In this document: piece after piece, positions 40,391 to 48,329 of the stretch
Layout of the letters: the number at the start of each line of letters is the position of its first letter
Numbering within the stretch: the first letter of the stretch is position 1
Source: CAZMLC01 sp964567125
GTDB lineage: Bacteria > Verrucomicrobiota > Kiritimatiellia > RFP12 > UBA1067
Length of the DNA stretch: 64,000 nucleotides
Reading direction: 5' to 3'
NCBI GenBank assembly: GCA_964567125.1
Contig: CAZMLC010000001.1
Location: forward strand, 114,330 to 178,329
The notes under the pieces: model-generated
The model's input: only the letters and a program-made list of their open reading frames with translations
Told to the model about the DNA's origin: nothing
Databases searched by the model: none
Translations under genes and position numbers: made by a program

Positions 40391-40422
40391 AAAAAACCGC
40401 ACTTCTAGAAGTGCGGTTTTTT
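40391..40422. terminator. Perfectly palindromic bidirectional terminator
   Basis: 32 bases of perfect inverted repeat, AAAAAACCGCACTT at the left with its complement ending in six T. It lies between the convergent GH97 and regulator genes. Confidence 0.93.
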
Positions 40423-40468
40423 AATCGCTGTCGACGTATAGGCCGTTCAATAAACCTGCACGCCATCA

Positions 40469-41092
40469 TCAGAAAATGGATTCACCAACCCTGCTGGACA
40501 CCCCACATCCTTCCTCGCGCACATCGTCAACGCATACGTGTACAAGCTGCGCAAGTAGCGGATCGCGGAGAGGGGCGAGTCGATATTTTTCATCGTGCTC
40601 CTGAATCACATGCCGCCGCAGTAACTTGCCTAATTGCCGATTGAGTGCGGTTTTCGACATCCCCGTTTCGCGCCGCAATGTTTCATACTCGACGTCTGCG
40701 ATACACGCAATGCTCCTCACTAGTTTTATACGCCGCGGACAGGTACATGTCGTCACGACCTGAATAACACGCTGAAATTCACGGTGTGTTGAACACGACT
40801 GTATCGCTTCACAGATGCTCTTCAAAAGTATCTCGGAATGTTGAACCAGAGGATCGAATCCAACCGTATAATAGACATGTGAACCGTGTCGCGCAACGCT
40901 CAAAAAACCACGTGCATTCAAGTGTCGCAAATACGCGCTCGCAATTGAAAGCGGCAGCTTATTTTTCTGCGCGGCCTCGTTTACGGAGAGCGCCCCCTGA
41001 TCGAGCACACTCTTTAAGAGGCGCAAACGACGCTCATTGGCAAGCACGCGACAACTTCGCCACAACGTTGGACGCATGATGACTTCAGACAT
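40469..41092 (-). CDS. ArsR-like regulator with two winged-helix domains
   Basis: About 207 aa from the ATG at 41092, with AGGAGGT 5 bases upstream; longer in-frame starts lie before that site. The first domain (about 5-80) is ArsR-like: LANERRLRLLKSVLDQGALSVNEAAQKNKLPLSIASAYLRHLNARGFLS, then a wing. A second helix-turn-helix follows at about 120-175 (YETLRRETGMSKTALNRQLGKLLRRHVI). No metal-binding cysteine pair typical of ArsR/SmtB is seen apart from TCTCPRR between the domains. The target genes are unknown. A palindrome just upstream could be its own operator. Confidence 0.75.
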   Translation of the reverse strand: MSEVIMRPTLWRSCRVLANERRLRLLKSVLDQGALSVNEAAQKNKLPLSIASAYLRHLNARGFLSVARHGSHVYYTVGFDPLVQHSEILLKSICEAIQSCSTHREFQRVIQVVTTCTCPRRIKLVRSIACIADVEYETLRRETGMSKTALNRQLGKLLRRHVIQEHDEKYRLAPLRDPLLAQLVHVCVDDVREEGCGVSSRVGESIF

Positions 41093-41108
41093 TTTCCACC
41101 TCCTCCGC

Positions 41109-41120
41109 ACTTTTAAAAGT
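41109..41120. promoter_or_regulatory. Candidate operator of the winged-helix regulator
   Basis: Perfect 12 bp palindrome ACTTTTAAAAGT, ending 17 bases before the regulator start and just upstream of its ribosome site. The position fits autorepression by a dimeric winged-helix protein; there is no direct proof. Confidence 0.4.
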
Positions 41121-41181
41121 CCGGAAATGAATGCCTCACGTCACCCGATCGTAATCGACGACTGCTGCGCAGTCGCTCTGC

Positions 41182-41994
41182 CTAGCTCTTCTGCCGCAGG
41201 ATCTCGTATAACGCGATCCCACCCGCGACGCCGGCATTCAACGATTCGATTTTGCCTTTCATCGGGAGACACGCGATAAAATCGCAGGATTCGCGCACCA
41301 AGCGGGAAATGCCCTCGCCTTCGCTACCGACAACAAGCCCTGTGCGACCTTTGAAGTCGATCGATGTGTAGAGTTTCGCATCGGATCCCATATCGAGTCC
41401 CGTGATCCAGACACCCTCTTCCTGCAAAACCTTCATGGCCCGCACAAGATTAACAACCTTGGCCACGCGCACATGCTCGGACGCCCCTGCGGAAGCGCGT
41501 ACCGCGCTCGGCGTAACACCCGAGGCGCGATCCTCAGGAATGATGATCGCGGTGACACCGGCCGCATCCGCGGAACGCAACAATGACCCCACGTTCTGTG
41601 GATCTTCAATATGGTCGAGAACCAGAATCGTCGCATCTGGATTTTCCTTCACATCGTGCACCACTTGTTCAAAGGAAATATAGGGATATCCCCCTGTACG
41701 CACTGCAACCCCTTGATGGTTACCACCGTCGCAGATCTGATCAAGAACGTCGCGCTCCATGGTTTTGAACGGCACATTGCGCGCCAGCAAGAGCCGACGC
41801 AGTTCAGCCACATCGGGCGCATCGCGTCCTTCAGCGGGCAATACCGCCTCGTAGATATGCCGTGTGGCGGACTTCACGACTTCTAATACCGGACGACGTC
41901 CGTAAATCCAATCGCCGCGCTCCCCCGTGCTGTTGACGATGCGCGCGCTCCCCTTAAAATCCTTAAACTGCTTGTTTCTCATCGCTTTCCTCAT
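41182..41994 (-). CDS. rlmB: 23S rRNA guanosine 2'-O-methyltransferase, RlmB/TrmH (SPOUT) family
   Basis: About 270 aa from the ATG at 41994, which overlaps the previous stop as ATGA. After a basic start comes the substrate-binding domain (YGRRPVLEVVKS; RHIYEAVLPA). The three SPOUT motifs follow: DHIEDPQNVGSLLRSADAAG near 120, VVGSEGEGISRLV near 220 and LPMKGKIESLNAGVAGGIALYE near 245, which form the knotted SAM site. It probably modifies one guanosine ribose in 23S rRNA. It is the last gene of a four-gene run from 46032 to 41182. Confidence 0.88.
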   Translation of the reverse strand: MRKAMRNKQFKDFKGSARIVNSTGERGDWIYGRRPVLEVVKSATRHIYEAVLPAEGRDAPDVAELRRLLLARNVPFKTMERDVLDQICDGGNHQGVAVRTGGYPYISFEQVVHDVKENPDATILVLDHIEDPQNVGSLLRSADAAGVTAIIIPEDRASGVTPSAVRASAGASEHVRVAKVVNLVRAMKVLQEEGVWITGLDMGSDAKLYTSIDFKGRTGLVVGSEGEGISRLVRESCDFIACLPMKGKIESLNAGVAGGIALYEILRQKS

Positions 41995-43604
41995 GATCGG
42001 GCACTGCGGACCAGGAAACGGCCTCTGCGTTGCCCCGTGAAGGATCCTTGATCGTACGACAAGCATCCATTAACAAAAACCTGTTCAATCCCCGTGCAGA
42101 ACTGGTGTGGCGCCTCATAGGTCGCACGATCCGCAAAAGCAGATTCGTTGAGCACAACGAGATCCGCATACGCGCCGCAGCGGATCACACCGCGCTGGTC
42201 AATACCAAACGCGTGCGCAGGCAGACTTGTCATCCGACGGATGGTCTCCTCACGCGAAGCGATGGCCTTGCCGTCTCCGCCCGTCAGCGTCCGATAAAAC
42301 CGGGCCATGGTTCCATATGCACGCGGATGCGGCCAGTCGATCCCTAAAACACCCCACGGCGCACGCAGAGAGGCGTCGCTTCCCGGCATGATCCACGGCT
42401 GCGCATAAATCCTGCGCAGATTCTCCTCACTCATGCCAAAAAAGAATGCTCCCGTACGACAGTCGTCCGCATCGATAATCCGACAGACGATCTCGCCGGG
42501 TGAAACGCCGAATTCTTCGCACAGTTCCGCGATGCACCGTCCCTGATACGGACGCGTGGTATCGCTCCAGCAGCCGCCCACCATGACCTCTGACCACGTC
42601 CGCTCCGACGCATTCAGCTCGGCTTCCACGCGCAGGCGCAAAGCCGGATCACGCAGTGTTTTTAAAATGACCGGATTGCCGCCCGCGGAAGCCCATTCGG
42701 GCAGAACAATGTCTAGATCCGTTCCGGCAGCGACGTAGGGATAACGATCCGAATGGAGCCATACGCCTTCAGCGCGCGCGGCATTCAATTTTTCCAGCAA
42801 CGCATCGATTTTAAACCAGTTGTTACGGCCCGAGGTCTTCAGATGCGAGATCTGGACATGAATTCCCGTCGCACGGGCAAGGCGAAGCACCTCATCAACC
42901 GACTCCAGTAAGCGCTCCCCTTCGCTGCGCATGTGCGTCGCATACAGGCCGCCACGTGCCGCCACGGTCCGGGCAAGCGCCTCGATCTCCTGCGGTTGCG
43001 CATATTTACCGGGCTGATACAGAAGCCCGGTCGTCAATCCCCAGCCGCCCTCATCCAGCGCCTGCTCTAAGCGCTGTTGCATCAGCGCGACATCGTCAGC
43101 CGTGGCCACGCAGGGCTCGTAACCCATGACACCCGCACGCAGCGTGTTGTGTCCGATAAACTGAACGGTGTTGATCGCCGGTTTCACGGCGTCGAAAAGC
43201 GCGCGATATTCCGCCACTGTTGACCACGTGGGTCCAGGCTGTGTAGACGGTTCTGCGGCCAGCGAAGGGTACACCCGCGAGGCCCAATCGGAAGGCAACC
43301 GCGCAACGCCGAACCGCGGCGCAGCCGAGCCGCCACACTGACCATTGATCTCGGTTGTGACACCTTGCGACAATTTGCTCGGCGCATCAGGCTCCAGCAG
43401 CAGATAGGTATCCGAATGCGAATGGGCATCAATAAAACCGGGGCAGACCAGACGCCCCTGCGCATGGATTGTCGTGCTAGCCTCAGCCTGAGACAGATCG
43501 CCAATGGCCGCAATGCGGTCATTGTGCACCGCCACATCCGCCACGTGCGCGGCCGCGCCGGTGCCGTCCACGACAGTGCCCTGCCGAATCACCACATCAA
43601 ACAC
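41991..43604 (-). CDS. D-aminoacylase / N-acyl-D-amino-acid deacylase family amidohydrolase
   Basis: About 537 aa from a GTG start at 43604, which has AAGGA about 7 bases upstream and overlaps the upstream gene by 8 bases. An ATG at 43640 would lengthen the overlap. VIRQGTVVDGTG is the small beta domain; FIDAHSHSDTYLL near residue 60 holds the first metal histidines, ITTEINGQCGGSAAP-like TTEINGQCGGS near 85 the metal cysteine, THMRSEG near 220 and ISHLKTSG near 250 later histidines, and PGSDASLRAPWG near 430 the catalytic aspartate. It removes acyl groups from N-acyl-D-amino acids, perhaps from cell-wall debris. Confidence 0.85.
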   Translation of the reverse strand: MFDVVIRQGTVVDGTGAAAHVADVAVHNDRIAAIGDLSQAEASTTIHAQGRLVCPGFIDAHSHSDTYLLLEPDAPSKLSQGVTTEINGQCGGSAAPRFGVARLPSDWASRVYPSLAAEPSTQPGPTWSTVAEYRALFDAVKPAINTVQFIGHNTLRAGVMGYEPCVATADDVALMQQRLEQALDEGGWGLTTGLLYQPGKYAQPQEIEALARTVAARGGLYATHMRSEGERLLESVDEVLRLARATGIHVQISHLKTSGRNNWFKIDALLEKLNAARAEGVWLHSDRYPYVAAGTDLDIVLPEWASAGGNPVILKTLRDPALRLRVEAELNASERTWSEVMVGGCWSDTTRPYQGRCIAELCEEFGVSPGEIVCRIIDADDCRTGAFFFGMSEENLRRIYAQPWIMPGSDASLRAPWGVLGIDWPHPRAYGTMARFYRTLTGGDGKAIASREETIRRMTSLPAHAFGIDQRGVIRCGAYADLVVLNESAFADRATYEAPHQFCTGIEQVFVNGCLSYDQGSFTGQRRGRFLVRSARS

Positions 43605-44142
43605 GATCTTCTTCCTTTTCAGCGGGCAATGACATCGCATGCGTGCCGCTCAAAAGCGCAACGACCTGCTGCTGCACATCGCCCAGTTGATCCAAGCGTA
43701 ACCGCGGATCAAGCACAACAAAGGTATCGCCGGACCGTTTGTGTTCATAGACGCGCAGAATGCCGCCGCTCTCATGCGGTTTTGCATCGCGCTCAATCAG
43801 GATCTTGCTACGCTCCAGCATTACCGCTAAGACGTAGACCACGTTGCACATGGCCGGGTCTTCCAGCGTGATAAGCCGTCGCAGAAGGTCCTCGGCATTC
43901 TCTTTTTTCAACGGCTCCGCTTTGCGCGTTGTCTGGACAGGCGCTTCGTAAATGCCCTCCCAGAGACTGAAGGGGTCCCACGTTCGCTCCAATGCCTTCC
44001 AGCACGCGAGATGACAATCCAGCCGTTCATACGAATCGTCAACATCGCGCAACACGGAGACAACCGCGCAGCGGTCCGCCAGCGGCTGGTTGCATAATGA
44101 GCAGATGTGGCCACGCGGCCGGATATTCCATTCCTGCGCCAT
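43597..44142 (-). CDS. Conserved CxxC zinc-ribbon-like protein of unknown function
   Basis: 181 aa. The N-terminus has a CSLC pair at residues 14-17 and a second Cys/His cluster, DCHLACW, near 42-47, which together look like a zinc ribbon. A middle segment (LLRRLITLEDPAMCNVVYVLAVMLERSKILIERD, about 88-120) is helical, and the C-terminus is mixed (SGDTFVVLDPRLRLDQL). I believe similar short proteins occur across PVC genomes but I know no function. It lies 12 bases downstream of the GH97 gene and overlaps the amidohydrolase by 8 bases, so it is part of that transcript. Confidence 0.65.
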   Translation of the reverse strand: MAQEWNIRPRGHICSLCNQPLADRCAVVSVLRDVDDSYERLDCHLACWKALERTWDPFSLWEGIYEAPVQTTRKAEPLKKENAEDLLRRLITLEDPAMCNVVYVLAVMLERSKILIERDAKPHESGGILRVYEHKRSGDTFVVLDPRLRLDQLGDVQQQVVALLSGTHAMSLPAEKEEDRV

Positions 44143-44154
44143 ACAGATTCCTGT

Positions 44155-46032
44155 TTATTGCTCAAAGCGGGCGAAGAATCCGCCTGCCGGACGCAACTTT
44201 AAGACCAAGACGTCCGATGGTTTGAGCGTCGTAGCAACGCGATCGATTGCATCATCCTTACCCGCCACATCATAGACCAATGTTGCGGCAGCCGGCTTCT
44301 TCAAGAACGCATGTAAGTTCAGCGTCAGTTCACGGTTATCCTTGCCGTTGATCACGCCCACCCACCAGGTTTTGCCTTTACGCCGCGCAAAGGCCGTAAC
44401 CTCGCCGATCTGAGTGCCAGGCAGCACGCGCGTCTCGTCCCACACGGTCGGCACGACCTCAAGTAGATCCTTGGCGGGATGATCCACATAAAATTTATAC
44501 TGGTCACAGAAATGCGTCACCGGCGAAAGGTAGACGATCAGTTGCGCCAGCTGGTTCGGCCAGGTGTAATGCGCGGTAATCAGCTCCTTCGGATCCATCA
44601 TGGTGTGCGTAATATCACCCGCCCCTGCCAGCATGCGGCAGAACGGCATCAGCGTATACTGCTCAGGCGGCATGATGCGTTTGTAGCGCGTCATCTGCCA
44701 TTCGTTGCCGCGCACCGCTTCGCGCGTGATGTCGTGCGGGAAGGTCCGGCACAATCCTGTCGGCTTCACCGCCCCATGGAAATTCACCAGCAATTTCAGA
44801 TCCGCGCAATCCTGAATACTGCCCATGTACCATTGCTGAATCTCCTGCGTGCAGTCAGGGATGAAATCGATCTTGATGCCCGAAGCGCCCAGCGCGGCCA
44901 CTTTTTCCAAGTATGTCCGGCGTGATTTCGCATCGCGCATTTCATTGGAATTGACCCAGACAATGGATTTAACCCCCACGGTCTTACCGTATGCGATCAC
45001 CTCTTTCAGCAGCTCCCACTGATCTTTCCCCTCGGCCTTCCAATTGCGCCAGCCATCATCGATCAGATAGTACTCCCACTTCATCTTGGCCGCAGCATCG
45101 AACCACGCCTTCTGCTCCGGATACTTAGGCGCATCCACGCTCCACCACTGCCACAAGCAGCGTCCCGGTTTCACCCAGGCGAAATTCTCCTTGGGCTCAG
45201 GACACAGCGTCATCTGCATGTTTGACGTGACAATATCGTTCAGGTTTCGCCCGACAATCGTATAGCGCCACGGCGTTGCCGCACGGTTCAAATAGGAACC
45301 GTCAAACTTCACACGCGGTTCGCGCGACCAATCCGGCTTCACGTTCCACGATTTCTGCCACGGCATCCGCACTTGAATCGAGCGTTCCCCGGCCTTGACG
45401 TACCCCATATCCGGGAAGGCCTGGTTGTCGGCCTCGGAAATCGCCAGGTAGTAATTCTCAACTTCAACCGTCAATGGTCCCAGAAAAGGTTTATCCGCGG
45501 GCAGTCCCTCCAGCCCCGTGTAGCGGGAATAGGCCTCGTAACACTGGCTGAGTTCCGCCCAGACCAGCTTGCGCGCCGTGGCTGGAAACGCCCACGTTGT
45601 GCTTTCACCGGTCACACATTTGCCGTTCTCAGGCAGAAGGTAGCGCACCGCGACGCCATCGTTTGCGACGCGCACCACCACGCTGTAATCAAATCCCTGG
45701 CTTGAAAAATCTAGCACCGCTTCGCGCGCCACGTTGCGCACCTTCTGCTGATTCCCCAGTACCGCGTACGAATCGGAAACGCGATGGACCCGCCCTGCTT
45801 TCTTGAGCACCGCATGCGTGCCAACATCCTTGCCATCAATCAGCACGCCCAGTGCGGAATCCGCCAGAAGTTGGGCGCCATCGGCACGCAACGAATAGAC
45901 GAGCTGGCCTTTTTCCGTGACCGTCACCTCCGCGACGATTTTCTTGTCCGGACTTGCTATTTTAACCCCTGCCCATGTTGAACCGATTGCAACACAGGTG
46001 AAGAGTGCGATCCATTGTACTACGTTCATCAA
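44155..46032 (-). CDS. Second glycoside hydrolase family 97 enzyme, exported
   Basis: 625 aa. Signal peptide MMNVVQWIALFTCVAIGSTWA. The family layout is KIASPDKKIVAEVTV at the start, WSVDAPKYPEQKAWFD near residue 300, YYLIDDGWRNW near 325 and GIKIDFIPDC near 390, with the KID aspartate of retaining members. It is clearly diverged from the GH97 protein at 38313, so the two probably act on different linkages or sugars. It starts a four-gene run with the CxxC protein, amidohydrolase and rlmB genes, an odd mixture. GGAGG lies 7 bases upstream of the start. Confidence 0.87.
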   Translation of the reverse strand: MMNVVQWIALFTCVAIGSTWAGVKIASPDKKIVAEVTVTEKGQLVYSLRADGAQLLADSALGVLIDGKDVGTHAVLKKAGRVHRVSDSYAVLGNQQKVRNVAREAVLDFSSQGFDYSVVVRVANDGVAVRYLLPENGKCVTGESTTWAFPATARKLVWAELSQCYEAYSRYTGLEGLPADKPFLGPLTVEVENYYLAISEADNQAFPDMGYVKAGERSIQVRMPWQKSWNVKPDWSREPRVKFDGSYLNRAATPWRYTIVGRNLNDIVTSNMQMTLCPEPKENFAWVKPGRCLWQWWSVDAPKYPEQKAWFDAAAKMKWEYYLIDDGWRNWKAEGKDQWELLKEVIAYGKTVGVKSIVWVNSNEMRDAKSRRTYLEKVAALGASGIKIDFIPDCTQEIQQWYMGSIQDCADLKLLVNFHGAVKPTGLCRTFPHDITREAVRGNEWQMTRYKRIMPPEQYTLMPFCRMLAGAGDITHTMMDPKELITAHYTWPNQLAQLIVYLSPVTHFCDQYKFYVDHPAKDLLEVVPTVWDETRVLPGTQIGEVTAFARRKGKTWWVGVINGKDNRELTLNLHAFLKKPAAATLVYDVAGKDDAIDRVATTLKPSDVLVLKLRPAGGFFARFEQ

Positions 46033-46056
46033 ATGCCTCCACTGTTGAATGGCTAA

Positions 46057-46085
46057 AGAATACCATGTTCACAGGCCTCTGTAAA
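46057..46085 (-). promoter_or_regulatory. Sigma-70-type promoter of the second GH97 gene
   Basis: On the - strand, TTTACA (46085-46080) and TATTCT (46062-46057) are 17 bases apart, 25 bases before the start codon. Confidence 0.5.
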
Positions 46086-46161
46086 TTCTCCATTCATCGG
46101 GATATCGCCTCAATCCTTAACGCGGAACACCGCGATTTTCCGCGTTATTCAAAACAGACCC

Positions 46162-46191
46162 TTGACCTAAGCAAAGCCAAAATACTATGAT
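46162..46191 (+). promoter_or_regulatory. Sigma-70-type promoter of the ribosomal protein S1 gene
   Basis: TTGACC (46162-46167) and TATGAT (46186-46191) are 18 bases apart, each one base off the consensus. The start codon is 35 bases downstream. Confidence 0.6.
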
Positions 46192-46225
46192 GATGGCCTT
46201 TCATTTCTAAACAAGAAGAGATCTT

Positions 46226-47674
46226 ATGGCCGATAAAAAAGTTTCCATGGCGGATTTTGAGTCCCTGCTGAATGCCCAGCTTGACACGTATAAGCGCGGC
46301 TTTAACCCAGGCGATCGCATCCGTGGTGTTGTCACGAATATCACCAATCAATTTGTTATTCTGGACGTCAGCGCGAAGCGTGAAGGTCTTGTCCCCATCG
46401 CTGACTTCACGCAGGAGGATGGCACGCTGAGCTGCAAAGTCGGTGACACCGTCGATGCGATCTTCGCCGGCATGAAGGATGGCGCCTTCCTGTTCACCAA
46501 CAGCCTCTCTAAAAAGACGACGATTGACCGCAGCCTCGCCGATGCCTATTCCCAGCAGATGCCGATTGAAGGCAAGGTTGAAAAGGAAGTCAACGGCGGT
46601 TACGAAGTCACTGTTGCCGGCAAACGCGGTTTCTGCCCCTTTTCCCAGATCAATCTCTTCCGCCAGGAAGGCGCGGAATACGTCGGCCAGAAGATGCTCT
46701 TCCTCATCTCAGAGTATGGCGAAGATGAACGCGGTGAAAACCTCATCCTCAGTCGTCGAGCCCTGCTGGAAAAGGAACGCGAAGCCCTGCGCAAGGATCT
46801 GCAGGACGATCTCTTTGTAGGCATGGTCGCCTCCGGCACTGTGACGCGCATTGTCGAGTTCGGCGTCTTCGTTGACCTCGGCGGCGCGGAAGGCCTCATT
46901 CCGCTCAAGGAAATCGCCTGGACGCGCGATACCAAGCCCGAAGATGTGGTCAAGGTCGGCGACAAAGTCGATGTGCAGATCAAGGATCTCGACTGGGAAC
47001 GCAACCGCATCTCGCTCAGTCTGCGCGGTGCCCAGGGTGATCCCTGGAACGACGCTGTGGCGAAATTCCCGCAAGGCACGACGTTCATGGGTAAGATCAC
47101 CAAGCTGGAGCGCTTTGGCGCTTTTGCCCAGATTATCCCCGGCGTCGAAGGCCTTATCCCCATCGCCAAGCTCGGCAATGGCCGCCGCCTCATGTCCGCC
47201 CGCGAAGCAGTGACGGAAGGACAGGAAATTCTCCTCAAGGTCGAGAGCGTTGACTTTGACCGCCGCCGTTTCAGTCTGGCCCCTGTGGATGAACGCATTC
47301 AGGCACTCAATCCGGGCGAGCTCGCGGAAGGCGTGAAGGTCGAAGGCATCATCGAGTCGATCCAGCCCTTCGGCGTCTTCGTCCGTCTCTCCGAAACCAA
47401 AACAGGCCTGCTGCACATCAGCGAAACCGATGTGGGTAAAGGCGGCAATCCGGTCTCTAAGCTGGAACGCCTCTTCCCGCCATCGAACAAGCTCGAAGTC
47501 GTGGTCAAGTCTATCGAGGGCGACCGTCTCTCCTTGACGCTCCCGGCCAAGTGGGAAGCGCGCGGCAGTCAGGCCGACAACGCGGAAGCCGATCTCTCCT
47601 CCTGGCTCTCGTCCAAGGGCGACAGCAAGAACCTGGGTTCCATGGGCGATCTCTTCAGCAACATCAAGCTGTAA
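46226..47674 (+). CDS. rpsA: 30S ribosomal protein S1 (five S1 domains)
   Basis: 482 aa. Five OB-fold S1 repeats can be read at about 28-95 (GDRIRGVVTNITNQFVILDV), 110-180, 195-265 (ASGTVTRIVEFGVFVDLGG), 280-355 (MGKITKLERFGAFAQIIPG) and 370-450 (EGIIESIQPFGVFVRL). E. coli S1 has six domains and 557 residues, so this is a shorter form. S1 binds mRNA leaders and delivers them to the 30S subunit. It is a single-gene transcript with its own promoter and a strong terminator. Confidence 0.9.
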   Translation: MADKKVSMADFESLLNAQLDTYKRGFNPGDRIRGVVTNITNQFVILDVSAKREGLVPIADFTQEDGTLSCKVGDTVDAIFAGMKDGAFLFTNSLSKKTTIDRSLADAYSQQMPIEGKVEKEVNGGYEVTVAGKRGFCPFSQINLFRQEGAEYVGQKMLFLISEYGEDERGENLILSRRALLEKEREALRKDLQDDLFVGMVASGTVTRIVEFGVFVDLGGAEGLIPLKEIAWTRDTKPEDVVKVGDKVDVQIKDLDWERNRISLSLRGAQGDPWNDAVAKFPQGTTFMGKITKLERFGAFAQIIPGVEGLIPIAKLGNGRRLMSAREAVTEGQEILLKVESVDFDRRRFSLAPVDERIQALNPGELAEGVKVEGIIESIQPFGVFVRLSETKTGLLHISETDVGKGGNPVSKLERLFPPSNKLEVVVKSIEGDRLSLTLPAKWEARGSQADNAEADLSSWLSSKGDSKNLGSMGDLFSNIKL

Positions 47675-47690
47675 AGCGAACGCCAGATAC

Positions 47691-47731
47691 AAAAAAAGGA
47701 CGATCTTCCTCGCGAAGATCGTCCTTTTTTT
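47691..47731. terminator. Bidirectional intrinsic terminator after rpsA
   Basis: A perfect 18 bp stem (47691-47708 with 47714-47731), loop CTCGC, flanked by seven A and seven T. It lies between convergent genes. Confidence 0.95.
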
Positions 47732-47745
47732 GATTATCGACACAT

Positions 47746-48318
47746 TCAGTTAAGCAGGGTCTGCAACCGCGTCGCAGAGTCGTTGAACACCTGCGCGAAT
47801 AAATTCCCGCCGTGCGCATCGATACCGACAACCGCCTCGAATTTTTCGACCTCCAGCACCCACATCGCCTCGGCCATGCCGAAGGCATCAAGCAGATGAA
47901 CCTCTTTGACGCGCTGAATGCGCTTAGCCAACAGCGCGGCAGCGCCGCCAACTGTCTGCAAATACACAGCGCCATGTTCGACACAGGCCTTCACCGTAGC
48001 TGAACCCATGCCGCCTTTACCGATAATCACGCGCACGCCATGCTCCGCAATGATTTTCGCCATGTACGGCTCTTCGCGGATGGAGGTCGTCGGTCCCGCG
48101 GCCACAACGCGCCAACCGCCCTCCTCTGCTGGCGTGATCACAGGTCCGCAATGGTAGAGCGCGCCATCGCGCAGGGAAAGCGGTGCGGCGCCCCCTTCGT
48201 AAAGATATTTGTGCAACCGATCGCGTCCCGTGAAAATCAGGCCGCTGACTGCCACGGAATCCCCGGCGCGCAATGCGCAGATCTGCCCCTTATCAAACGG
48301 ATACGTCAATTCAATCAT
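47746..48318 (-). CDS. Class I fumarate hydratase / tartrate dehydratase beta subunit
   Basis: 190 aa, the usual size of the separate beta subunit. Motifs: GDSVAVSGLIFTGRDRLHKYL near residue 20, CGPVI near 58, VAAGPTTSIRE near 73 and IIGKGGMG near 98, the family block near the substrate. With an alpha subunit carrying a 4Fe-4S cluster it would interconvert fumarate and malate, or act on tartrate. The alpha gene normally sits next door but is absent here: the upstream neighbour, 12 bases away, is a methyltransferase gene. Confidence 0.85.
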   Translation of the reverse strand: MIELTYPFDKGQICALRAGDSVAVSGLIFTGRDRLHKYLYEGGAAPLSLRDGALYHCGPVITPAEEGGWRVVAAGPTTSIREEPYMAKIIAEHGVRVIIGKGGMGSATVKACVEHGAVYLQTVGGAAALLAKRIQRVKEVHLLDAFGMAEAMWVLEVEKFEAVVGIDAHGGNLFAQVFNDSATRLQTLLN

Positions 48319-48329
48319 GGTCGTCCCTG

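Noticed and set aside
41159..41175. Hairpin after the rlmB gene as terminator
   Set aside because: A 7 bp stem is present but there is no T run on the transcribed side.
46709..47743. Open frame of 344 codons opposite rpsA
   Set aside because: Antisense to five S1 domains and crosses the terminator hairpin; no family features.
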